Source: Xanthostigma xanthostigma
Taxonomy: Eukaryota > Arthropoda > Insecta > Raphidioptera > Raphidiidae
Reading direction: 5' to 3'
Length of the DNA: 64,000 bases
Assembly: GCA_963575645.1 (NCBI GenBank)
Contig: OY754465.1
Span: 59,667,901 to 59,731,900 of the forward strand
Part shown: one piece after another, positions 45,593-56,720 of the stretch
Position numbering within the stretch: position 1 is the stretch's first letter
How the letters are laid out: each line of letters opens with the position of its first letter
The notes under the pieces: generated by a model
What the model saw: the letters and a program-made list of their open reading frames with translations, nothing else
What the model was told of the DNA's origin: nothing
Databases searched by the model: none
Translations under genes and position numbers: made by a program

Positions 45593-46812
45593 GTTGTTTG
45601 ATGACTTTATTGACGTGATAACGTCTTATAAATTGATGAATCACCAATCTTATAAATTGATAAAACACCGGCTGCATGTACGAAAAAGTGTAACGTTCCT
45701 AAAATCCTAACGTTCCTAACGTTCGTAACGCGTAACGCGTAACGTTCCGCCTGACCCTGTGCGTGCTTTTTGCTAATTTCTCGCTCAATTTAAATCAGAT
45801 CGGTTTGAAACCAGTCTTAAACGAAAGAGGAGAACATTTTACATAGATTTCGTATAACAGAATTTGCCTAAACAGTTTTTTTATACAAATTTATATAGAA
45901 AAATAGCTGTATAAATGCAATGTTGTCTAATGCATGGCGCGACGCGGTCGGTCGTCTTTGTTTGCCGTACATGGAAATTAGAAGATAACGTATGTCTTGT
46001 CTTAACATGAAAACGGCTGCATTTCTAATGTTTAATTCAATTTTTTGACATTAGTATTTTGTGAAATGCAACGCCTTCTAAGTTAAGTATTGGAATAACT
46101 AATTATTATTAGAACATAATACTTTGACAGTTGCAAACGTCACTTTTGACATTTCTTATCATTCCGACATCAAGGATAAGCGGATTGAAACCAAATTTTG
46201 GGAGGTTTAGGTTATGTATTACGGAATACGTTATCACGTAAAACTATCGTCCGTAAACCGACTTTACAGACAACCAATTTTTTTTTAAATGCATTGTTCT
46301 TTGACGTCAACAACATTTTACGATAACATATATTACATTAACAGTGTATGCAGGCAGATGGGGCAACCGATGGGACTACAGTGGAGGGAACACAAATCAA
46401 TGACTGCGAGAGAGAGTTTCAGCAACGGAGTGTATGTACGCACTTGGCCTTGAGAAACGACCAGAGCCAATAGGAATGATTTGTTCTGCTGGAAAGGGTA
46501 GTTTCGAGAGGTGAATGACCGCACACAGCCTGAGTGAGCCAGCAGAGTCTATATCTAGAATTCCCGGGGTAGATGTACCGAGCGCGCGAAGGGAATGAAC
46601 GCACGAAGGCATTCACCCTTCCTGCCGGGAGCGCGTCGCTCCCTGCTCTGCTGCTGCTCTATTCGATTTCGATACAAAAAATGTGTTTTAACGGATTATT
46701 TATTTCAAAATGAGACGCGCTTTTTGGAACTTTGTTTCTTTAAGGTCGCCCTCACACGAGGCAACACGAAAGCAACGCTGGGTAATTATCGTGGCTAAAT
46801 AATGACATTAAT
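45593..46812. other. Unassigned stretch with CG-richer segment 46340-46680
   Basis: No exon is supported. 45700-45745 has tandem GTAACGCGTAACGCGTAACG. The segment 46340-46680 is GC-richer and open on the minus strand in overlapping frames, but the peptides have no motif. It could be a decayed promoter-like region or repeat. Confidence 0.35.
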
Positions 46813-47009
46813 AAAATATTTTTAACAAAAAAATTGAACCGACTTCACACTAAAAAGTAAAAAATAATTGCGTATTGAAATGTTTTGGAGTCGGTGTCAG
46901 CCAAAATGAAATCTATTCCGAGAACTACACCGACTCCAAAACATTTCAATACGCAATTATTTTTTACTTTTTAGTGTGAAGTCGGTTCAATTTTTTTGTT
47001 AAAAATATT
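46813..47009. mobile_element. Perfect palindrome (foldback) of about 197 bp
   Basis: The arms, each about 83 bp, are perfect reverse complements by eye around a loop of about 30 bp. Key arm motifs are AAAATATTTTTAACAAAAAA, ATTGAACCGACTTCACACTA, AAAAGTAAAAAATAATTGCG and TTTTGGAGTCGGTG. The CTAAAAAGTAAAAAATA box is common to the foldbacks at 15846 and 18377. It lies at the edge of the repeat at 47010-47300, which carries AAGTCGGTT at its other end. Confidence 0.85.
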
Positions 47010-47300
47010 TTTTTTTTCTCTTTTTAGTGTTAATCTAACACTAAAAATCGGTGAACATACATAAAAAACATTATGCGTTTCTTTAAAATTTGAGAGTTTC
47101 CCTCGATTTCTCCGGATTCCACTATCAGATCCTGACTTGGTTCCGATGGGACCACCTCTGAGGTGCACTCTTTCGAATAAAAAAAAAATTGAAAATCGGT
47201 CCATAATTGACGGAGAAATTGGTGAACATACATAAAAAAAAATATATATATACAGACGAACATAGAACCTCCTCCTTTTTGTTGAAGTCGGTTAAAAATA
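47010..47300 (-). repeat. Insect interspersed repeat (CCGACTTCAA…GGAGGAGG type)
   Basis: Read on the minus strand it starts AACCGACTTCAACAAAAAGG, AGGAGGTTCTATGTTCGTCT. It then has ATGTATGTTCACCAATTTCT, CGATTTTCAA, a TCCCATCGGAACC block and TCGAGGGAAACTCTCAAATT. This is a widespread insect repeat known to me by sequence only. ATGTATGTTCACC occurs twice within it. It is non-coding despite several open frames. Confidence 0.65.
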
Positions 47301-47335
47301 AAAACAGTTGTGTGGTTTTAAGAAACCACAACGCA

Positions 47336-47624
47336 AGTGAAACTTTTATTGGATTGTAGGCACTTATCCATCACGATTAATTATAAACAACAATATTCAC
47401 ATGACTACACGAATAAAAAAATGTATACACTGTACAGCACTTGCCCGCATGACAGACTAACTATGTGTTATACATACTACACGGTCAGCTGATGGGCGCC
47501 GCCATATTGGCCTTGGCTACTCTTCCGAGCGCCTTTCACTTTACCCCTACTTCGCGGCCGCCTGTAATTGCGACATGCAACAGACGGCCAGAAAAATTCG
47601 GGGCGATAGAATAAAAGTTTCACT
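47336..47624. mobile_element. Short-TIR element, 289 bp
   Basis: AGTGAAACTTTTATT at 47336-47350 is matched by its exact complement at 47610-47624. The interior is GC-richer (GCGGCCGCC at 47556) and non-coding. A 15-bp perfect TIR over this spacing is unlikely by chance in this context, but no target duplication was seen. Confidence 0.55.
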
Positions 47625-48050
47625 TTAAAAACCGGCCAACCGCGTGTTGGGCACACACATTATGGGTTCCGTAATGTTCGTATGACGTATTTATGAGCTA
47701 ATTATTGGTCGCATTCGTTGCTTGACAAATATCATACCCTAACCTAGAAATGTGTCATTGCAATATGTTGATACTGTTTTGTAGATTAGAAGCGTGTATT
47801 TCGAGAAATATCCATCTAAGGAAAATGTTCACTTATAAGAACATTAATTGCATTTTTGAATAGATACCTGTTCAGAGATGCTCAACGCAATGAGATGCAC
47901 GACAATAAAAATGTTCATTCTTCAGTTCTACGCGTGGTAAGCTACCCCTAAATATTTTTTTGTAATTTCATTACACAATTGTATGACGGTTCACAGAATA
48001 CACTTGTCTGAAAAATTTCATCCAAATCGATGGAAAGATGACGGAGTGAT
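47625..48050. repeat. Dispersed repeat, copy 2 (first at 9398)
   Basis: ACCGGCCAACCGCGTGTTGG, GTTCGTATGACGT, CAAATATCATACCC and CCTAACCTAGAAATG follow the order seen from 9398. The right part carries TTTCATCCAAATCGATGG, also found in the 24917 repeat. Confidence 0.65.
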
Positions 48051-48253
48051 CATAGAGATATAAGTAACTAGAGTACGCTAGTTCGTATGGTCGCCATAAG
48101 CGAAAGTTAAGAGAGAGAACGCTGCAGAAAACTAGACATTTGTTTACTCAGATCAGCATTGTTTTGAATCATTAGTTCATAGAGATAAGGAACTGTTCTC
48201 TCTCTTAATTGCACACACTTTCACTGCTCTCTCGCAATCTCTATTCTCTATGG
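48051..48253. mobile_element. MITE, CATAGAGATATAAG family, copy 1
   Basis: The left end is CATAGAGATATAAGTAACTA, GAGTACGCTAGTTCGTATG. The right end mirrors the terminus (TCTCTATTCTCTATG). The interior shares GCATTGTTTTG, TTCCTTATCTC-like and GAGAGAGAACGCT blocks with 61215-61496, which lies in the opposite orientation. Non-coding. Confidence 0.7.
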
Positions 48254-48613
48254 CTGTGACAGACGAACGGAGATGACGAAATTATAAAGTTTTCGTTTTT
48301 TGCAATTTGGCTACAGAACCCTAAAAACAGTCTCTGAATCTATAGACTCATGGTTTCGTATCAAAAGAACATCATTAGTTGGTTATTAAAAACTGTTGCA
48401 AATATTTGGAATAATAATACTAGGAAAGTTTCAATTTATTATTATAATTTTTCAGTTGTTTTATAAACTTTCTAATTGTCCTTCAGGTGGAATGATCTAA
48501 AATTTGTATTTCATTTGTTTTCATCATTCAATTATTTCTGAAACATATCATACAATCGAATATACTAATTTCTAAATCACAAAGCTTCTACACTTTATCA
48601 TTATACTCTAAAT

Positions 48614-48908
48614 TAGGCCTGGACAAATGGCGGCCCGCGAAGCATTTTATAAAATTTTAGAAAAATAGTAGCGGAAATAGAATGCGGGAACCTGAAATAG
48701 AATGTGAGGACCTTTTTTTTTTGCTCCTTGAATGCGGAAATAGAATGTGAGGACCTTTTTTTTTTGCTCTCCGAATACGGACATAGAAAGTGAGGATCTT
48801 TCTTTCTGCAAATTTTTGGCCCGCGGTGAATTTTCGTCAGCCATCTGGCCCGCGGCCAAATTTTCATCAGCTATGTGGCCCGCCCATCAAAAGATTTGCC
48901 CGCCCCTG
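48614..48908. mobile_element. hAT MITE with 8-bp target duplication
   Basis: Ends are TAGGCCTGGACAAAT and, inverted, CAGGGGCGGGCAAAT. CTCTAAAT directly flanks both sides (48606-48613 and 48909-48916). An 8-bp duplication with YAGG-type ends is the hAT signature. The body has GGCCCGCGG motifs near both ends and a threefold tandem repeat built on GAAATAGAATG(T/C)G(A/G)G. There is no transposase, so it is non-autonomous. Confidence 0.9.
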
Positions 48909-49121
48909 CTCTAAATGATTTTGTCCTAAACCAAAACATACAGCCTTGTGTTTATATAAATCTCGGAAATACAGAGAAATGTGCAGAAAATAAAAATAAT
49001 GGCTTGGTAAGGATTCATTAACCATAAACAGGTAGGTATTCCTGATGTTTTATAAACATCCTGATAAATACGGATTAACTACCTGGCATTTAATTTCCGT
49101 TTAACTCAAGCTCTAGAATTT

Positions 49122-49206
49122 AGATGAAGCGCAAACTTCATTTGTAGCGTTCCACGAGTATTCGCATGGGCTGGTTACAGTTACTTCAATATTTGCGCTT
49201 CATCTT
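49122..49206. repeat. Small inverted repeat
   Basis: AGATGAAGCGCAAA and its complement TTTGCGCTTCATCT bound 85 bp, with weaker inner pairing. Possibly a tiny MITE or its remnant. Confidence 0.6.
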
Positions 49207-49865
49207 CGAACTACTTTGGTATTGCGGTGTTCTTCTGAAAACTCATAAGTGCGAGTAGAACTCGCGCTCTGAGTGTTTCGTATTGTTATTTCATAACAAT
49301 TAAATTAGTCAAATTGAGAAAAAGATAATAAAGAAATACAGAAAATCACATATATAGGTTTTTGAGATCGCTGATTCCGAATCTGAGGTCTGTTGACCTC
49401 TATCACATCATGTTCAAAATCTTTAGAAGGTTAAATCGAGAAAAAATTTCCATTTTTATTTTCAAAAATAAAACGGCCTTATTGTCTCTCCTCCTTATAT
49501 CGTTAAAAACCCAAAACCGGAATAAAACCAAAACCGAAACTCGAATGTTATTTTGATTCGGTAGTCTCTATATGCTTGCGCAGGCATTAGCAAATATACT
49601 ATTTTGTCGGCAGAGTTTAGCGCAGCGAACCGTGATCTAGTATTAGCACTAATTTTAACTTGTTGATAATAATAATTAATGCACGATGTTTTGATAAAGC
49701 ATGAGGAACATAGCTGATCCGTACTTTGTTTGATAAACTTTTTAAGGAATAACGTGGTATGTAGGCATTAAGGTGGAAACCGGTTTTTAGCTGTTATATA
49801 GAAGAAGAAATCAACAATTTGCAAATGAGAATTTTTTTTTCGTATCATTACAGCGACATGATATT
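49207..49865. other. Non-coding stretch downstream of the zinc-finger gene
   Basis: No gene is recognised. The stretch holds AAAACCAAAACCGAAAC near 49525. Confidence 0.4.
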
Positions 49866-49871
49866 TTTATT
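49866..49871 (-). terminator. Candidate poly(A) signal of the zinc-finger gene
   Basis: The minus strand reads AATAAA about 177 nt after the stop codon at 50048. In AT-rich DNA such hexamers also occur by chance. Confidence 0.35.
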
Positions 49872-50047
49872 TGTCATTATATCATTATAATTCTTACATC
49901 AATAAGTACACAATTACCATTTTAACATGCACAGAAGAGATATATGCTATAACGTTCCGAAGCTTTTATATAAGATTTAAGATAGTCTAGTTCAAAGAAA
50001 CTATTATTCGGGAAAGTTAATTGACATACACATCTAATGATCTCTAA

Positions 50048-51836
50048 TTAACCAGTATGTGTGCGTTTATGATAATTTAAAATGCTAATTTGGCGGAAAC
50101 ACTTGTTGCAAACGTCACACTGGTATGGTTTCTCACCAGTGTGTGTGCGTTTGTGAATAATTAAACTGCTTGATTTGGCGAAACACTTGTTGCAAACGTC
50201 ACACTGGTACGGTTTCTTACCAGTGTGTGTGAGTTTGTGATAATTTAAACCGTCTGATAGTCTGAAACACTTGCTGCAAACGTCACACTGGTATGGTTTC
50301 TCACCAGTGTGTATGCGTGTATGATTCTTTAATTGGTATGATATACTGAAACACTTGTTGCAAACGTCACACTGGTATGGCTTCTCACCAGTGTGTGTGC
50401 GTTTGTGAATAATTAAACTGCTAGATTTGGAGAAACACTTGTTGCAAACGTCACACTGGTACGGTTTCTCACCAGTGTGTGTACGTTTGTGAATAACTAA
50501 ATTGCTTGGATGGCCGAAGCACTTGTTGCAAATGTCACACTGGTACGGTTTCTCACCAGTGTGTGTGCGTTTGTGATTAGCTAAATTGTTTGAACGGCCG
50601 AAACACTTGTCGCAAACGTCACAATGGTGTGGTTTCTCACTAGGATGTGTGCGTCTGTGAATATTTAAATTGGTTAATCTGCTGAAACGCATTTTACAAA
50701 CGCCACACTGATATTGTTTCCCATCCTTATGTATGCGCATGTGTATTTTCAATTTAAAAGATTTGGTAAATCTCTTTTTACAAATTTTACAGTGATACTT
50801 CTTTTCAGTTACTTTTTTAAGTTTCTCATAATTTATCAAAATGTTTTCTTTATAATTTTCACTTTTGTTCCGACATTCTGCTTCATTGCTCTCCGATATG
50901 AGGCCACTATCGATATTTGAGTCTTCGTTGCCGATTTCGCTACCGCCACTCGTAGATAAAGTTTTTACTGTATCGTCAGCACATTCTGTTTGATTTAGAG
51001 AATTTTCACTCGTGGGTTCGTCTTTGATTTTGAATTTTAACATTTCTTCGTTAATTTTGTTTACTGAATTATAATTTATAGGCGTCATTTCTTTCGAGTT
51101 GAGATTCATGCCAAATATATCATGAAATACAATAGATTCACGTTTTACAGTCACATCACAATGGTTGGTCTTATGGATTGAATGTTCCTCAGAAGAATTG
51201 TGACTAAAACATTCCGGTTTGATTTTTTGGTCATAAACATGCAGTTGCTGTAGATAGCGTCGCAGTGTTTTGTCAGACTGTACTATCTGCATCTGAAACT
51301 CGTGAATTTTCTTGATTTGAGTGTAACATAACTCGCAGATGAAATTGGGCATATTATCAAGTCTTCTTATCTAAAAACCGACAGAATACAAAATTATTAT
51401 CGAATAAAAAAAAAGGTTTCACGCTCTCAAAATAATAAGATGTATTATTTCTGTATTTTAAAAATCTTGACAAAATAGAACAATAAAAATGATATATATA
51501 TGTACCTATTAATTATTATTTGTACCACTAATAATAATTTAATCACTTTTTTTGGGGATATCGTTTAAAATTGATATTTGATTTTTCGCTGCATAAAACT
51601 CGGGTTTTTGCATTATACTGTTGTTTAAAACTATGCACTATAGCATGTGTCACAACTCACATTGGTAATTTTTGAAAAGTACTTACTTGAACGGGAGCAC
51701 ACCACATGATGATGTTCGATAATTGATTTCTCATAACGGAAGAAAAATAAAAGATGTCCAATAGCGTAACGCCTTTTGATAAGCACAACCGACACATTGC
51801 ACTTAAGCCGTGTCCTTTTACCGATATTTCCTTCAT
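50048..51836 (-). CDS. ZAD-C2H2 zinc-finger protein, two coding exons
   Basis: Predicted nuclear DNA-binding protein of 490 residues. Exon 1 is 51687-51836 and exon 2 is 50048-51370. The 316-bp intron (51371-51686) has a GTAAGT donor and a TTTTTAG acceptor and is phase 0. Exon 1 gives the first half of a ZAD (C15-R-L-C18). Exon 2 completes it (FIC62-x2-C65), so the four zinc-binding cysteines need the splice. ZADs mediate dimerisation. An acidic, serine-rich linker follows, then nine C2H2 fingers (about residues 242-488) with mostly TGEKPY linkers. Finger linkers 1-2 (KDGKQY) and 2-3 (PSEKPH) are unusual. An in-frame stop precedes the exon 1 ATG. The protein ends right after the last finger (HTG, stop). 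Target sites and role are unknown. Starting at the internal ATG at 51352 would wrongly lose half the ZAD. Confidence 0.92.
51371..51686 (-). other. Intron of the ZAD zinc-finger gene
   Basis: The donor is CAA|GTAAGTACT and the acceptor CGGTTTTTAG|ATA, both on the minus strand. Joining the exons restores a continuous ZAD (…WCAPVQ-IRRLDN…) without frame change. The 316 bp are AT-rich. Confidence 0.85.
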
Positions 51837-52156
51837 TATGTATCGTTCTGTCGCTATTTTTTTAAATTATATTAACATTCGCTGAATAATTTTCGATCAA
51901 ACGCTCATGAACTGCACAAGCTGTATCTCGAGCAGAGATATTTGTATACTATTGTAGTAGATACAATGATTTACAGAGATCCAGTGTCTTTATTTAATTT
52001 TAAAACAATTTTATTATACAAGTTGAAGTACCTATTACATAAACGATACTAATACAATGTCAGTTACATAACACAATATACCTACTACATCTCCCTGCAG
52101 TACATAAATCGAAAATAAATTTATATTCTATGAAATTATTTTTTTTTTAAATAAAT
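51837..52156. other. Upstream region of the zinc-finger gene
   Basis: This stretch should contain the 5' UTR and promoter of the minus-strand gene. An in-frame TAA lies about 33 nt before the ATG. No TATA box or other site is clear. Confidence 0.4.
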
Positions 52157-53412
52157 CTATATATATAAAATTCCCGTGTCACAATTTTGGCCGCGGTAAT
52201 CTCCGAAACCACTGAATTGATTTTAATGAAATTTTGTAAACGTGTCTTGCTTGGTGCAACTTGGGCTATAGGATAGTTTTTATTAAATTTTTTGTTCAAA
52301 ATTACGGTACTTTATCAAAAAACCTGTTTGTTTGCTTCTGAGCTAATTTACATATGAAACAACAGCGACATCTATATATAGTGACATCTGTACACCGACA
52401 CTAAACCTCAATCGTTCTGTCGTCTAACAGAAACAAGACAAACTAAAATTTCCGGCCACACTGTTCCATTAGAAATAAATTTCTACACAGTTTCTCTTCT
52501 ATGACAATGTAAACCACGAAGTCATAATACGGAGAACCAGCTCGAGCGGTAGCGGGGGACCGATATTTGTCGCATGAAACAATATGGCGTCAGCTACTGG
52601 GTAATGCTCACAGGTGGAAAGAACCGAATTTTTCCCAGGAAAGCCATCTCGCGTGCACCAGAAAACGGTCCATTTCGAAACACAGCTGGCATAGCTAGGT
52701 CTCCTGATTAAAGAGTTCCTGATTTAGTACCAAATAGCGGATCTGTTAGAAATTTGCTCAAAGCTATTAGTTCAAAAACAAATCGGATAGCTACAATTAA
52801 TTCCACGTCACATGTGTTTCATAGACAAACAATACGACGTTAAAACAACGCATTTGTTTAGTTTTTTGTGTATCATTGTTTTACCGAGTCCGCTATAATT
52901 CTATAAAAAAGTCTGATACCTCATAATAATGCCAATGTTTAAGAGTATTCGTCCCTGCAAACACCCCCTGCACCCTTCATCTCAAATCTTTTCCCCTCGC
53001 CTAAAAAGTTCACGCTCTCCCGACGCTATTTTTAAAGCTAGAGGGTTCTAGTAAACGCCAAATGAAAGACAAAAAATCAGACTACAGATCCTTCAGGCGA
53101 ATTGTTTGAAAAAAAAATTCCTGAAAAAACTTACAACCTTTTGAAAAAAAATAATAAGTTACGTAATATTTCACACGTAGACGAAACTGTTTTTCAAAAA
53201 ATTCGCCTGAAGGATCTGTAGTCTGATTCTTTGTCTTTCATTTGGCGTTTACCAGAACCCTCTAGCTTTAAAAATAGCGTCGGGAGAGCGCGAACCGTTT
53301 TTAGGCGAGGGGAAAAGATTTGAGATGAAGGGTGCAGGGGGTGTTTGCAGGGACGAATACTCTTAATAGGTAATCCACAAATCCGGGCGAAGCCGGACCG
53401 GGTCGCTAGTTC
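52157..53412 (+). repeat. Insect interspersed repeat interrupted by a MITE
   Basis: It starts CTATATATATAAAATTCCCG, TGTCAC, continues CTGAATTGATTTTAATGAAA and ends CCGGGCGAAGCCGGACCGGG, TCGCTAGTTCTATATATAAA. The paired 'TATATATAAAATTCCCGTG' and 'GGGCGAAGCC…GCTAGT' ends are typical of a common insect repeat (from memory). The TTAA-flanked MITE at 52939-53366 is nested near its right end. GC-richer bits (52540-52690) are non-coding by eye. Confidence 0.6.
52939..53366. mobile_element. Palindromic MITE with TTAA flanks, well-preserved copy
   Basis: The arms of about 180 bp are near-perfect complements: GAGTATTCGTCCCTGCAAAC, ACCCCCTGCACCCTTCATCT, CAAATCTTTTCCCCTCGCCT, CCCGACGCTATTTTTAAAGC, CGCCAAATGAAAGACAAA and GATCCTTCAGGCGAATT. 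TTAA lies outside each end (52939-52942, 53363-53366). The loop is about 60 bp. The diverged copy at 25424 confirms a family. Confidence 0.85.
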
Positions 53413-55803
53413 TATATATAAAATTAGAAATTTATGATTTTCGAATTTTTTTCTTTACTTGTGCTATGTAACCTTCTTTCGCGTCAAACAAGATTCTGGG
53501 TTAACGGGAAACATTAAAAGTTTTGATAAATGAGTCGGTATAAAAAAAATTAATCAAGTGATTTGCAATTCTAAAAACAAAAAAGATAATTGCATCAGCC
53601 AGTAATCGATCACAGGGCACCCGCGTGACCGACGAACATTCTATTTCTACCACTGAGCCACAGAGTAACTCTGTGACTGAACCACCGTCGTTCTTAAAGA
53701 CTTGCTGCTTACACTGCATTACTAAGAGCTGTTACTGTTTTTTCTGTAGCTTTCTAAATTTCAAAAGTATATTAAAGAATTCAATTTTTGCAATTTTTTC
53801 AAGGCATACCCCTTTAAAAAAGTGCGGTTTTTGACGAAAACCGAAATCTTTGGGGAATCATCATGTTTATAGAAAAAAACACGCTGAATCCAATGAGCAC
53901 AAACAAACGTCTGTATGTCTTTTTGGTTTAGAAGTTATTTTCGTTTATAGTTTTCAGAAAATCACATAAAACCTCCGAATGGCCGTATAGTTTCCAAACT
54001 AAAAGAGATACAGACGTTTGCTTAAGCTCATTGAATTCAGCGTATTTTTTCTGTAAGCATTCTCAATTTCAAAGGTATATTAAAGAATTCAATTAGTGGC
54101 TCACGAGCTAGTACTAAAAAAATAATTAATAAAATTTGACTCACTTCTCAAAAAGGTTTGCCATCACTGGTATAAAATATAGATTACCAATAAGAAATTA
54201 TTATTACTAAGATATTTTTCCAAATATCCTCACTCCACCGAAGTTCGACGGGGTCATTCGAGTTTGTTATTTGTTTAACTTTACGCCCCCAATCTTTACC
54301 TACTCGCCGATTTGTAGCTTAATGAACCGATTCTTCCAAAAGTGTCCTCTATTCAACAAACAATCTCGATTGTTGCGAGATTCACTGTGAAAACAAACCA
54401 ACAGAAATCGGTCGCTTATTGATCGAGTAAGCGTGGCGTTTTTAGTATGTAACAGTGACATGAGGCGGCCAGAGCATACAATATCGCTGCTCAGTCGGCG
54501 AGTAGGTAAGTTCGGAAGTTCGTTTGGGTTTGTGTCTGAGAATGGTGTTAATATCAGCTGTCAGCACTGAGCACATGCAAGGAGTCCAAGGACATGATTA
54601 ATTTTTTATACCCCAGCAGGGCTGCAATGAAATTATACATAAACATACAATGTCTTCAATTTTTTTCCCGACAGATCTTTTTGACGGATTTTTTAATTTT
54701 CAAAACATTTTTGAAATTCAAAAAAAAAATTTTTTTACAAGACTTGGAAAAATTAATAGATTAATAAACCATTATGAAAAGTATACCATTAGGTATAATA
54801 TAAAATACGTTAAAGCATATATCTTTTCTGCACTGGCTTTTTCCAAAAATCATTTTTTTGAACTAGGGAAACCTTAAAACGAAAAAGTATTGTAAAGTTT
54901 TGAAAAGTGAATATTGACCTATAAAATCGGTAAGAATTAATTTTTTCCAAAAATTCCAACGGGATACTAAAGTTGAATGGATTTCTGATTTTTCTGGCTT
55001 GGTCCGACCAGCGAAACCCGTTTGTGAAATAAATGGCGCAATTTGCAATTAAGGAAACCAAAAAATAAGTGATCGTTAATTACTCGAGAAGTAATTGACC
55101 AATGACGCTAAAATTATTCATGCATGTTTGGGTCAACATAGACATCATTTTTGAAGCCATCTATGTGCGGTCATTTCTTAGTAAAAAAATAGTGAAGAAA
55201 ACGTGTTTTTTTAACTTTCGGTGCTATTTGCAAGTTAACAATTGCACTTAGCGATCTCTGTCAGTGCTCATTTTTTAGGAAATTTCATAAGGAACAACTT
55301 TCTCAATGCATATGCTATACTAAAAGTCAAGAGAAACGGAGATATTAAAGGAAATAGAGAAAAAAGCACTATTTTCGTCACTAATTGTTAATTATAAAAT
55401 CAAGCACACCAACAATTTGTAAGCAAACTTAGGGGGTTGAACTACACCCTAAAACGAAGCGATTCCAACAATAATCTCGCCTGTGCCCGAAAAATACACC
55501 CAAAACTCCTCGCCGTCTTGCCTATAAGTAACTACCATTCCTAATGTGACCATACGTCCTGATTTTAAGTTATGTGTCCCGCTGTCCCCAAAATAAGCAA
55601 AAATGTCCCGATTTAACAAAACAAAAGCGTAGCAGCAATCAAGCCTTTTAGCCCGCGCGTGCATAGTCAGTGTTGTCAGACCGGGTCTTATAAAAAGCGA
55701 TAGCGCCACCTGAATAAAGCGCTAGATTAAGAAAAAAATCGGAAGATACAAACATGAAACACTAAACAGTTCACAAAAAGCGCTTGAACAAATCCATTGC
55801 TTA
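53413..55803. other. Non-coding stretch with small inverted repeats
   Basis: No gene is supported. An imperfect inverted repeat pairs 53875-53920 (ACGCTGAATCCAATGAGC, AGACATACAGACG complement) with 54005-54050. Another pairs TACCTACTCGCCGA near 54300 with TCGGCGAGTAGGTA ending near 54508. TTTCAAA(A/G)GTATATTAAAGA is directly repeated at about 53760 and 54070. 55540-55610 has GTGACCATACGTCC and GTGTCCCGCTGTCCCC motifs of a decayed repeat. Confidence 0.4.
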
Positions 55804-56200
55804 TGCTGGTTTTCAGAAATGATTGACCAAAAAGATTGTGACCTTAGATTGTGAACATACATATTTTCCATATGAAGTGCATTGTAAAGTTTTAAATAGA
55901 TCCTGCTCGAAAAATAATTAATCGATTGAAACGAAATTTTTCTTAAACTGCGTATACATGTATTTAGCATAGTTTTTGTACTATTTCCACTTCAAAGCAA
56001 CTTTTTTCAACGCATTTTGATCAAAATTTAGCTTGAAAAGCGATCTTTTTCTATATATGTAGAACAATCATTTGTTTTTGTGTGAGTACAATCTAATGTT
56101 CTAGATGACAAGGAGTTTGAATACGATGTGTGATTATGTGATCACGATCTAAGGTCACTGTGAAATCAACTTTTTTGACAATCCTTTCTGCAACCCAGCA
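55804..56200. mobile_element. MITE, TGCTGGGTTGCAG family, copy 3 (inverse orientation)
   Basis: The right end is TTTTTTGACAATCCTTTC, TGCAACCCAGCA. The left end is TGCTGGTTTTCAG with GACCTTAGATTGTGA. The interior has CATTTTGATCAAAATTTAGC and CTGCTCGAAAAATAATTAAT, complementary in order to 58243-58672. TTA borders both ends, a possible 3-bp target. Confidence 0.8.
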
Positions 56201-56419
56201 TTATAGTTAGTTTTGACAGGTTCTGATTCAGACTCACTACCAAAATTGTCATTACTCTACCGAGATGTCGTTTCAATAAACAAATAATAATTAACTAGAG
56301 TGACCTGTGCGAATTATTCGCACTAAATAAGTATAATAATTATCACTTTACAAAATCATTTTTTAAATATGATTGCAGGTATTCAATTCGTTTCTAATTT
56401 TGCACACTGCTTATAACGT

Positions 56420-56720
56420 TCTTCTTTTTGTTGTTTTACAATATGAAGCTCAGATGACAGATCGAAGAAATATTTTACTAAAATTGTCATATAGAGGCGC
56501 AAGTAGCAAAAGCGTTGAGCTAAGCCGTCAGATGGCATCATGCACCATTGCTGTGACGTTGTTCAGCGTTGCTCGCTGTTTCAAAATTAAAGCCGTTAGA
56601 TGGCAGTATGCAGTATTGTGTCTGTTGTATTACAATATGAAGGTCAGATCACAGATTGAAGTGTTGAGGTTGTTTCAAATTTAAAACCGTCAGATGGCAG
56701 ATGTTGTTCAGCGTTGCTGT
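56420..56720. repeat. Degenerate tandem repeats
   Basis: TACAATATGAAG(C/G)TCAGAT occurs at 56439 and 56631. AAGCCGT(C/T)AGATGGCA-type blocks occur at 56522, 56590 and 56684. GTTGTTCAGCGTTGCT occurs at 56559 and 56703. An old, shuffled duplication with no coding role seen. Confidence 0.6.

Noticed and set aside
46340-46680. Protein-coding exon(s) in a GC-richer patch
   Set aside because: Overlapping frames are open on the minus strand but the peptides have no motif, most starts are not ATG, and no splice sites stood out.
47030-47331. Several overlapping minus-strand frames (FFFLFERVHL…)
   Set aside because: They lie wholly in the CCGACTTCAA interspersed repeat and reflect low-complexity T/A sequence.
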